Below, piece after piece: positions 55,122 through 62,282 of a stretch of 64,000 nt of DNA. Under the pieces are notes generated by a model, which worked only from the letters and a program-made list of their open reading frames with translations, made no database searches and was not told where the DNA came from. Positions within the stretch are counted from its first letter, which is position 1; every line of letters starts with the position of its first letter. Made by a program: the position numbers and the translations under genes. This stretch comes from Bradyrhizobium quebecense (GTDB lineage: Bacteria; Pseudomonadota; Alphaproteobacteria; Rhizobiales; Xanthobacteraceae), in NCBI RefSeq assembly GCF_013373795.3, contig NZ_CP088025.1:1-64000 (forward strand), given 5' to 3'.

Positions 55122-55985
55122 TCACCGCAAGGCCCGGCGAGGAGGGCGCACGGACGCGAAGCTGGCCGGGGTTGCGCAGCGGCCGGGCGCCCGGATGAGA
55201 GCCCCAATGCCAGCGACGGCGACTGGTCGACTTCCGGGTTTTAGCCCGCCTTGAACAAGCTCGGACCTTGGCCACGTCTTCGCGGAGCCTTCTGGCTGCG
55301 GCTGAAGTCGAGCAGCTTCTGCTGCTCGGCAAGTGTACGCCAGAACCGACCCTAACCGCTTGTTCTCGACGATCTCCGCCTGGTCGACTTGTCGCACCTT
55401 GTCGAACGTCCGGTAGGGCGGCGCACGGCCCCTGTGCTTGATCACAAGCCGCCCGTCCGGATGGTCGAACACGGTGACGCGCTGGCGGGCGAGGGTCCTC
55501 GTAATCTCGTTCGGCTCGAGGATGAACAGCATCTTGTCGTATTGCAGCGTCAGACTCTGCGATACCGTGCGCTCTTCCTTCCAGGCAAAGGCATCATCGA
55601 CGACGTCGTGCTCAGTCAGCGGTCGATGCACGTCCTTGTCACTGAAGGGAGGCTTCGCAAACCGCCGATTGTAGCCTTCCATGAACGCGGGCAAAAATGC
55701 GTTGCCGGCCTCGATGGTTGAGATTCCGGCCAGCCGCATCTCCTTCAACAGACGATCTTGCAGCGTTCCATTGGCTCGTTCGACGCGACCCTTCGACTGC
55801 GGAGCGTTGGCACAGATGATATCGATGTTGAGCTCGTGCAACGCCCGGCCAAACTGGGTCATGCCGTCACCCCCGGGCGCCCCGACCCTTGTTTACCCGG
55901 AACGTCGCGTGCTTATCCGAGTAGAATGCGATCGGCTTGCCGTAGCGCTGCAAATAGGCGCGCGTCGCAGCTCTTCTAACGGTGG
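55122..55985 (-). pseudogene. ISNCY-type (integrase-core) transposase, C-terminal part
   Basis: The rve-domain pieces RYGKPIAFYSDKHATFRV (55900-55955) and FGRALHELNIDIICANAPQSKGRVERANGTLQDRLLKEM, with catalytic Glu, lie on either side of a small frame change near 55875 (run of CCCCCG). The C-terminal part (EERTVSQSLTLQYDKMLFILEP, RLVIKHRG, DQAEIVENKRLGSVLAY) is good until about 55330, then the frame departs from the family. The N-terminal HTH half is missing. Confidence 0.78.
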
Positions 55986-56123
55986 TCTATTGCTCGCATA
56001 ACATAGATTATGGAATATATTCCTAGATGGATTTTGAGAAAAGCGAGGCCGGCGGCGTTTCGAACAAGTGGCGGCGCATCGGCTCACAGTCCAAAGCGTA
56101 AGGGGCCCAAAAGGGCCCCTTAC

Positions 56124-56387
56124 TCAGCCGAGAACACGAACACCCGCCTGCACACTGCCGCCATATCCTCCGAGATCGACGGCAACATGCCAATGGCCAG
56201 CGCTGGGCACCTGCAAACGAATCGGAGACTGCTTCGCATGACCACCAAAAAAGCGATGTTGGCCACCTTGACGATAGTTGGCGAAATTTGAGCTATCCAT
56301 GAGCTTGACGTTGGCCTGACTCGACAACGTCACCTCGACCAACTCGCCGCCACGCAGCAATCCGAGGTCATTGTGGACGAACTGCAT
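56124..56387 (-). CDS. DUF1883-domain protein
   Basis: 87 residues forming one DUF1883 domain: MQFVHNDLGLLRGGELVEVTLSSQANVKLMDSSNFANY in consecutive parts, then the family end PSAGHWHVAVDLGGYGGSVQAGVRVL. Function of the domain is unknown; it is often fused to TIR or found beside small signalling proteins. It lies 3 bases downstream of the duplicated-motif gene on the same strand, so the two form an operon, divergent from the XRE regulator. Intact. Confidence 0.8.
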   Translation of the reverse strand: MQFVHNDLGLLRGGELVEVTLSSQANVKLMDSSNFANYRQGGQHRFFGGHAKQSPIRLQVPSAGHWHVAVDLGGYGGSVQAGVRVLG

Positions 56388-56390
56388 CTG

Positions 56391-56609
56391 TCACTTCTCC
56401 TTGACCGTGGTGTTCGGATGGGACTTGCCGAAGCTGTTGCTGACGTACTGGCCGGATTTGGCGCTCCGGTAGTGCGGTCCGCTCGATCCGCTCGGACCGG
56501 CAGCTTCGCGAACCGTTGTGCTCGGATGGCGGTTGCCATACGAGTTAGAAACGTACTGGCCAGAAACGGCACTGCGGGTGTGGGTACCCGAACCTTTGTT
56601 CTTCGACAT
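56391..56609 (-). CDS. 72-residue protein with a duplicated 25-residue motif
   Basis: ATG 56609 follows GAGGAATG. Two copies of a motif, TRSAVSGQYVSNSYGNRHP-STTVRE and YRSAKSGQYVSNSFGKSHP-NTTVKE, are joined by a Ser/Gly linker. Each is rich in Ser, Tyr, Asn and Thr with a basic middle. I know similar short repeats from uncharacterised proteobacterial proteins but no function. First gene of the DUF1883 operon, next to an operator-like palindrome. Confidence 0.7.
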   Translation of the reverse strand: MSKNKGSGTHTRSAVSGQYVSNSYGNRHPSTTVREAAGPSGSSGPHYRSAKSGQYVSNSFGKSHPNTTVKEK

Positions 56610-56636
56610 GGATCATTCCTCAGCCCCCAATGGGCT

Positions 56637-56673
56637 ATTGCTATGTAGGCATTCAATTGCTATATAGCAATTG
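56637..56673. promoter_or_regulatory. Operator-like palindrome and half-site between divergent operons
   Basis: CAATTGCTATATAGCAATTG (56654-56673) is a perfect 20-bp palindrome. A related half-site, ATTGCTATGTAG, begins at 56637, 19 bases before the matching bases in the palindrome. The site lies between the DUF1883 operon and the XRE gene, where an XRE protein would be expected to bind and repress both units. Confidence 0.7.
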
Positions 56674-56716
56674 CGGCGTCATTCGGGCATCGCAACCGCA
56701 GCAGACAGGAAATTTA

Positions 56717-57070
56717 ATGGCTTCTGGAAAGTTCGATGGGGAAGGCTTCTTTGCCGCTATCGACAGCGTGCGCATCGCACGCAACCTCAATTGGAAAAAA
56801 GTGGCCGAGCAAGCTGAAGTACCCGCTTCAACGCTTACCCGCATGTCTCAGGGCCGCAAACCGGACGTCGATAGTCTCGCTTCGCTGTGCGCCTGGTCCG
56901 GCTTGAAAGTCGAGGATTTCACGCTCGGCATGACCAAGAAGAAGGTAATGACGGAGCCCTTAGCGGAATTGACGGCGCATCTGCGTGCCGATCCCAAATT
57001 GTCCAAGGAAGGCGCCAAAGCGCTCGAAGCACTTATCAAGACTGCTTATCAGCAGTTCAGAAGGTCATGA
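56717..57070 (+). CDS. XRE-family regulator
   Basis: 117 residues from ATG 56717 after AGGAAAT. The HTH covers about residues 10-65: IDSVRIARNLNWKKVAEQAEVPASTLTRMSQGRKPDVDSLASLCAWSGL in consecutive parts. The C-terminal 45 residues are a helical extension (LTAHLRADPKLSKEGAKALEALI). It likely binds the palindrome upstream. The next gene, an ImmA/IrrE peptidase, starts 9 bases downstream; such pairs control mobile elements and toxin-antitoxin or defence units, with the peptidase cleaving the repressor. Confidence 0.85.
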   Translation: MASGKFDGEGFFAAIDSVRIARNLNWKKVAEQAEVPASTLTRMSQGRKPDVDSLASLCAWSGLKVEDFTLGMTKKKVMTEPLAELTAHLRADPKLSKEGAKALEALIKTAYQQFRRS

Positions 57071-57079
57071 GGCGCATTG

Positions 57080-57643
57080 ATGGCCTTGCGCCGGGGATTC
57101 AAGTCTGAAGCAAACTGGCTGGCGCGCGATGTGCGCGACGAACTCGGAATAGCTCCGCATCTGCCTCTGTGTCCTTGGCGGCTGGCGGAGCTGCTTGGGT
57201 TTCCGGTCGTCGCGCTGAGCGAGTTCGCAGATAGCAACCCTGACGCCGTCATCTATCTGCGATCGTCAAAGGGGCAGCGCGATTTCTCCGCCATAACGCT
57301 GTTCAACGGCAATTCCCGCATGATCATTCATAACGACGGCCATCAGTTGAAACGACAGGCTGCAAACATCGCGCACGAGCTTGCCCACGGCCTGCTGCTG
57401 CACCCGCCAAAACCACCTTTTGATGGCGAAGGTTCGCGCCACTACGACCCGACGATTGAAGAGGAAGCGAACTGGCTGGGGCCCGCCTTGCTGGTATCCG
57501 AAGAAGCCGCCAATCACGTCGCCCGCATGAGCCTTCCGCTTGCGAAAGCTTCAGACGTTTACGGCGTGAGCGAGGATCTGATGCGCATGAGGCTCAATGT
57601 AACCGGCGCATTGATAAGGGCCTCCCGACGCGCAGCCAGCTAA
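57080..57643 (+). CDS. ImmA/IrrE-family metallopeptidase
   Basis: 187 residues from ATG 57080. The zinc motif IAHELAHGLLLHP lies near residues 97-109 and the downstream IEEEANWLGPALLVSEE supplies the further ligand region, as in ImmA and IrrE (M78 family). The N-terminal part CPWRLAELLGFPVVAL, then DAVIYLR...AITLFNGNSRMIIHND, is typical. Likely activates the system by cutting the XRE partner. Complete and co-transcribed with it. Confidence 0.88.
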   Translation: MALRRGFKSEANWLARDVRDELGIAPHLPLCPWRLAELLGFPVVALSEFADSNPDAVIYLRSSKGQRDFSAITLFNGNSRMIIHNDGHQLKRQAANIAHELAHGLLLHPPKPPFDGEGSRHYDPTIEEEANWLGPALLVSEEAANHVARMSLPLAKASDVYGVSEDLMRMRLNVTGALIRASRRAAS

Positions 57644-57673
57644 TGCCGGTAAAGACAGCAGCGAGATGCTCTT

Positions 57674-58076
57674 ATGACGTCACCCATCGTTGTCGACGCC
57701 TATTTTGATTCCCTCTTAGCGCGCGCGTCCTCAGCGGTCACCGTTCCGCTCATGCCAATTGCCTACACCGAGGCCGACTTCAATAACTGCCATACCAACG
57801 CCGAAAAATGGGTCGCTGAACATCCTCAATACGTGGTGGTCAGGGGATGGTTTGTGGCCACAGGCGGGACCGCCCCACCTGCTTCATGCGCATTCAGTGA
57901 TAAGCGGACCGGTGGGGCTTGAAGACGTAACTCCACTCCGCGATCCAGGACTTCATTTTCTCCGCCACGAGGGAAGCGAGCAGGAATTCTTGGCGCTGGC
58001 CAAGAGCCATGCCCAACACATCCATGGCCTCGACTTCACTCTTGCTGTTCCACCCAGAATGGAAGATTGGCCATGA
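57674..58076 (+). pseudogene. Hypothetical protein, frameshifted
   Basis: ATG 57674 opens MTSPIVVDAYFDSLLARAS, then ADFNNCHTNAEKWVAEHPQYVVVRGWFVATGG. After about 57880 the sensible frame moves to HSVISGPVGLEDVTPLRDPGLHFLRHEGSEQEFLALAKSH, ending at 58076 in an ATGA overlap with the next gene. The joined product would be about 133 residues. The overlap and conserved feel of both halves suggest a recently broken member of this operon. Not recognised. Confidence 0.55.
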
Positions 58077-58567
58077 ACAAGGATGCGAAACGGGTAGAAG
58101 AAATACTTGCCGCGGTGAAGCCGCTCGCAGCTGAATATTACCGGCTCACCAATAAGCCTCTCGGGGTCACCGGCGAGGTTGCGGAGTACGTCGCAGCCCA
58201 GAAACTTGGGCTGACACTCGCGCCGCCACGGACCTCCGGTTACGATGCCATCCGCAAGACGCCGTTAGGCGACGAGCGCATCCAGATCAAGGGGCGCGCG
58301 TTCGGCGAGACCTCCACGCCAAGTCAGCGGCTGGGGTCGATCAAGCCGGGGGCGGCCTGTGACACCGTGTTGCTCGTCATCCTCGACAACGCAACGCTTG
58401 AGCCAACGGGCATGTGGGAAGCACCCTACCCCAAGGTTATCGCCAAACTCGCCGAGCCTGGTTCAACCGCTCGCAATGTCCGGGGTTCGTTGAGCATTAG
58501 CGCCTTCAAGCAACTGGCGCGTCCCATCTGGAGCGTCAACCCGCCCAAAACGCCTTCCGTTCGGTAG
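58073..58567 (+). CDS. Restriction-endonuclease-fold-like protein (DUF6998-like)
   Basis: 164 residues from ATG 58073. The pattern GVTGEVAEYVAAQKLGLTL, TSGYDAIRK and ERIQIKGRAF has Glu, Asp and QxK in the order and spacing of a PD-(D/E)XK nuclease core; I associate it with DUF6998-type proteins. Whether it cuts DNA is not known. It overlaps the frameshifted gene by 4 bases and is likely the last gene of the XRE-ImmA operon. Intact. Confidence 0.6.
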   Translation: MNKDAKRVEEILAAVKPLAAEYYRLTNKPLGVTGEVAEYVAAQKLGLTLAPPRTSGYDAIRKTPLGDERIQIKGRAFGETSTPSQRLGSIKPGAACDTVLLVILDNATLEPTGMWEAPYPKVIAKLAEPGSTARNVRGSLSISAFKQLARPIWSVNPPKTPSVR

Positions 58568-58862
58568 CTCCTGCATCCCTCATTGCTCATCTCACCGGCG
58601 CGGCCTGACCTTGCACTCAGGCTGACCTGACGGAGATCTCCGTTCGCCGCAAGGTGCAAGCCCTCGCGCAAGCGCGCCCTTCGGGTGCAGCGCCCGTCTC
58701 TCTAAGTGACTGCACGCCAGACCCTTGTGACAGCCAGCTGCGAATCGCGCATTTTCATCAATGGCTGTCATTTGCTCGCTGGTATAAAAATTCTGAATCG
58801 TTGCCCCTGATCGATTCGATAATTTAATTGGACGGCCGTTTCGGCAGCTGCGATTCTGACGC
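58568..58862. other. Interval without a supported gene
   Basis: No recognisable gene. An AT-rich stretch near 58790-58830 (TATAAAAATTCTGAATC, ATAATTTAATT) probably holds the promoter of the WGR gene. Confidence 0.45.
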
Positions 58863-59126
58863 ATGTCCGAACTCACGGTGCAATACCTCGTGCTCGAACG
58901 CTGCGATCCGGCCCGTAACATGGCGCGGTTCTATGTGCTCACGATCGAGCCGACACTGTTTGGCGATACTGCATTGGTGCGCGAATGGGGGCGTCTCGGC
59001 CAGCGCGGCCGGCGGCGCCTCGATCTGTTCGCTGGGCGGGTGCAGGCCATCGAGGCGCTCGAGACGTGGCTCGTGCGCAAAGCACGTCGCGGCTACGTCC
59101 GGCGAAATTCAACAGCTTCACCTTAG
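58863..59126 (+). CDS. WGR-domain protein
   Basis: 87 residues consisting of one WGR domain: LERCDPARNMARFYVLTIEPTLFGDTALVREWGRLGQRG in consecutive parts, with the central WGRxGxxG. WGR domains bind nucleic acid ends in PARPs and occur in short bacterial proteins of unknown role. Intact, monocistronic. Confidence 0.88.
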   Translation: MSELTVQYLVLERCDPARNMARFYVLTIEPTLFGDTALVREWGRLGQRGRRRLDLFAGRVQAIEALETWLVRKARRGYVRRNSTASP

Positions 59127-59308
59127 AGTCTATTCCCCGTTCGGCAGGAAGAGGCTTCAGTGCTGTTGCCGGGTTCTGTTCGTGTATGTCGAGACGGCTT
59201 CCGCTAAAGACGAACAGGCGGATCCTTGCACCGTGGCTCGCGAGAATTCAGCTTCGGTGTGACGAGCCTCTGCGCGTTAAACAACATGCCAGGTATGACG
59301 CGTCGCGA

Positions 59309-60496
59309 TCACTGCCCTCCCCCATAAAGCCGTGGAAACCAGCGATCGACCACGCTGGCCGGAAATCCCAGCCGCACCGGGCTACGGGTGGTCTCGGAAA
59401 TGAGATAGCCTTGATTGATGAGGCCGTTCAGCACGGTGCGTGCCTGCCGGGTCGCATAGCCAGTAATATCGGCCGCGTCGCCACGGGCGAACTCGCCATC
59501 GAGGACCGCCATGCGCAAGATGGGCCATGAGCCCTTCGGTAGCCGCTTTGCCGCCGTCTCTTCCTTTGCCCAGATCTCCATGCGTCGCAGCAGTTCAGAA
59601 GGCTCCAGGAGGCCCTCCATGAAGTCGATTTGGTCGATGCAGGTTGAGAGGAAGTAGCGGCAGAATTCCGTAAGGCCTGCCATAGTGAGATTGCCACGGC
59701 CGTCGAGGTCGCCGCGTCGCGGCTCGTCCGCGGCCTGCAGCATGGTCTTGTAGTTGTCGACACTCCGCGCAAGGCCACGCGAAACCGACCAGAGCTCTGA
59801 TCCCACATCCAGTTCGCGCAGCAGCGCGTGCGAGAACAGTCGCGCAACGCGGCCGTTGCCGTCTAGGAAGGGGTGGATCCACGCCAGGCGATGGTGGGAT
59901 GCGGCGACGCCGATGATTTTACGCAGCCTCGAAAGGTTGGGCGACGTATAGCCTTCGGCGAACCGCTTGATAAACGCCGGCAGGTCGACCGGGTCAGGCG
60001 CGACATGTCGGCCAACGCGGACATGCTCGGATCTCAGCACGCCCGGCGCCATGGTGATCTTGCGGCCGGACTCTGGATTTTCGACCACCAGCATTTCTGC
60101 CGGCAGGCGTTCGCAGAAGTTGCGATGCGTCCAGGTGATGAACGCTTCGGACATGACTGGGCTGGGCCCGTCCCCGCGGTCGATCATCCGTTGCACTTCA
60201 ATATGCGCGCGCGCCTCGAGCTGGAGGTTGCGCCGCTCCGGCTCTGTTGCTAGCTCGTTGTTCATGGCGCGGTCGATATCGACCGGCAGTGTGTTGTGCC
60301 CCTCAATGAGGTTGGAGTAGTAACAGTTCATTGAGCGCACCAGGTCGCCGACGGACGCGCGCAGCACTGGATGCAAGCGGGTGGCAAGGCCGCTGGCCTT
60401 AGCCACCAGGTCAGTCGCCAGGTCCTCAAGTTCCTTGTTATCGTCGGGAAGAAGCGGCTCCATCGCTGCAATTGTGGTCATTTTTGCCGCTTCCAT
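59309..60496 (-). CDS. Fic-family protein (AMP transferase type, class II-like)
   Basis: 395 residues (a start at 60481 would give 390). N-terminal Fic_N region, with the inhibitory-type motif SNLIEG near residue 61 preceding the Fic core, as in class II enzymes where that Glu blocks ATP. Core motif HPFLDGNGRVARLFSHALL near 209. The C terminus has a winged-helix segment (ADITGYATRQARTVLNGLINQGYLI). Fic enzymes attach AMP to target hydroxyls. All catalytic residues are present. Alone on its strand; target unknown. Confidence 0.9.
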   Translation of the reverse strand: MEAAKMTTIAAMEPLLPDDNKELEDLATDLVAKASGLATRLHPVLRASVGDLVRSMNCYYSNLIEGHNTLPVDIDRAMNNELATEPERRNLQLEARAHIEVQRMIDRGDGPSPVMSEAFITWTHRNFCERLPAEMLVVENPESGRKITMAPGVLRSEHVRVGRHVAPDPVDLPAFIKRFAEGYTSPNLSRLRKIIGVAASHHRLAWIHPFLDGNGRVARLFSHALLRELDVGSELWSVSRGLARSVDNYKTMLQAADEPRRGDLDGRGNLTMAGLTEFCRYFLSTCIDQIDFMEGLLEPSELLRRMEIWAKEETAAKRLPKGSWPILRMAVLDGEFARGDAADITGYATRQARTVLNGLINQGYLISETTRSPVRLGFPASVVDRWFPRLYGGGQ

Positions 60497-60804
60497 TGCC
60501 GGTTATTTATTCAGCAAAGATAGGGCATTAGGCCCTAACGCGTCACCCTACTTTGCCGCTTTTTTTGCCGCTTCCACAGGGCATTTCAAATAGCTTGATC
60601 CCGTTTTGTTCTTATTTAGAATACATTCCTAGCTCAACAGCTTCTGCAGCCAGGGCTTTGTCGACACCTCAACCATGCGGGGTTTCGGTGGAAAACCGGT
60701 GACCAAGTCGATGTTCGGCTAGCCGCATGTGGACATCCAGCGCCGCGACATCGCAATCGCCGGCAGATGATGTTGAATCCGGCCGTACCAATGAGGGGAA
60801 ATTC
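60497..60804. other. Interval without a supported gene
   Basis: Divergent promoter region of the Fic and DUF2130 genes. Contains repeated TTTGCCGCTT (60481-60492 region and near 60550-60573) and a GAATACATTCCTAG at 60619 that resembles one at 56013. Confidence 0.45.
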
Positions 60805-62109
60805 ATGAGTCTCAGAGCAACCGGCGCCGGCGCTTCGCACGAGCCCACCCTGCATTGCCCGAACTGCAACCACGAAATCAAGCTCACGGAATCGCTGGCT
60901 GCTCCCCTCCTTGAGGAAACACGACAGCGCTTTAATGAGCAGCTGGCCGCCAAGGACGCAGAGGTCGCCAGGAAGACCGAGGCGCTGCGCAAGGAGCAGG
61001 ACGCAGTCGCGCGGGCGCGCGAGCAGATTGAAGATCAGGTGGCGCAGCGGCTGACGGCCGAGCGCAGCCAACTGGTGGCGGCCGAGGCCAAAAAGGCCCG
61101 TGAAGCGGTTGCGGGGGATATGCAAGCCAAGGCGGCAGAGACCGCCGAATTGCGCAAGAACCTTGAAGCCAGCGATGCGAAGCTGGCTGAGGCGCAGCAG
61201 GCTCAGGCCGAGGTAATACGCAAGGAGCGCGCGCTGGCTGACGAAAGGCGTGAAATGGACCTCACGATTGAAAAGCGCGTCCAGGCCTCGGTTGACGACA
61301 TCCGGGCGAAGGCCAAGCAGGAATCCGATGAGGCTGCGCGCCTGAAGGTCGCCGAGAAGGACCAGACCATTGAGTCAATGTCGCGCACGATCGAGGAGCT
61401 GAAGCGCAAGGCCGAGCAAGGCTCGCAGCAGTCCCAGGGCGAGGTTTTCGAGGTTGAGCTCGAGGAGCTTCTGCGAGGCAAGTTTCCGATGGATGCCATC
61501 GAGCCGGTCGCCAAGGGAGAATTGGGGGCCGATGTTATTCAGCAGGTCAACGGCTCTGTCGGGCAACCCGCCGGCATGATCCTCTGGGAATCCAAGCGGA
61601 CCAAGGCCTGGAGTGATGGTTGGCTGGCCAAGCTCCGTGAGGACCAGCGGCGCTGTGGCGCCGACGTTGCCCTCATCATTTCGCACGCCCTTCCCAAGCA
61701 CATCGAGCATTTTGACCTGGTCGCCGGCGTTTGGGTGGCGCACCCGCGTTGCGCACTGGCCCTGGCGGTTGCGCTGCGTCAGTCCCTCATCGAGATATCG
61801 AGCTCGCGGCTGGTCCAACAGGGACAGCAAACCAAAATGGAGCAGGTCTACGAGTACCTGACAGGCACGAGATTTCGCCAGCGGGTCGATGCCGTCGTCG
61901 AGAAGTTCAACGACATGCGTGAGGATCTAGACAAGGAGCGCAAATTCATGGGTCGCCAGTGGGCCAAGCGAGAAACCCAAATCGTTGCGGTCATTGAATC
62001 CACTGTTGGCATGGTGGGCGACCTGCAGGCGATCGCCGGCAAGGCGATGCCGGAAATAACCAGCCTCGACACGCCGATGCTTGAAGGGCCAGGAGCAGCC
62101 GCGGCCTAG
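60805..62109 (+). CDS. DUF2130 coiled-coil protein
   Basis: 434 residues from ATG 60805. N-terminal single zinc-finger-like pair CPNCNHEI, long charged coiled coil (about residues 35-225), then the DUF2130 domain with GEVFEVELEELLRGKFPMD, VNGSVGQPAGMILWESKRTKAWSDGWLAKL, RRCGADVALIIS. The E-x-K in WESKRTK suggests a PD-(D/E)XK-like fold related to RmuC-type proteins; nuclease activity is unproven. The frame opens at 60727 but 60805 fits the family. The next gene follows 173 bases later on the same strand. Confidence 0.85.
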   Translation: MSLRATGAGASHEPTLHCPNCNHEIKLTESLAAPLLEETRQRFNEQLAAKDAEVARKTEALRKEQDAVARAREQIEDQVAQRLTAERSQLVAAEAKKAREAVAGDMQAKAAETAELRKNLEASDAKLAEAQQAQAEVIRKERALADERREMDLTIEKRVQASVDDIRAKAKQESDEAARLKVAEKDQTIESMSRTIEELKRKAEQGSQQSQGEVFEVELEELLRGKFPMDAIEPVAKGELGADVIQQVNGSVGQPAGMILWESKRTKAWSDGWLAKLREDQRRCGADVALIISHALPKHIEHFDLVAGVWVAHPRCALALAVALRQSLIEISSSRLVQQGQQTKMEQVYEYLTGTRFRQRVDAVVEKFNDMREDLDKERKFMGRQWAKRETQIVAVIESTVGMVGDLQAIAGKAMPEITSLDTPMLEGPGAAAA

Positions 62110-62282
62110 TGCAACCCACCCCAGATAGGACGAGGGGGAAATCCCCTCTCCCAAGGAAACCACCCTCGGGCTCTACCTTCAAAATTGCGAAGAACGGAAG
62201 CTATCCCCTCGCGCGACTGCCAAGATGATAATTGAGCAACTGCAGGACCTTTTTCCCGAGCTGAAACGATGATGGGCCTACA

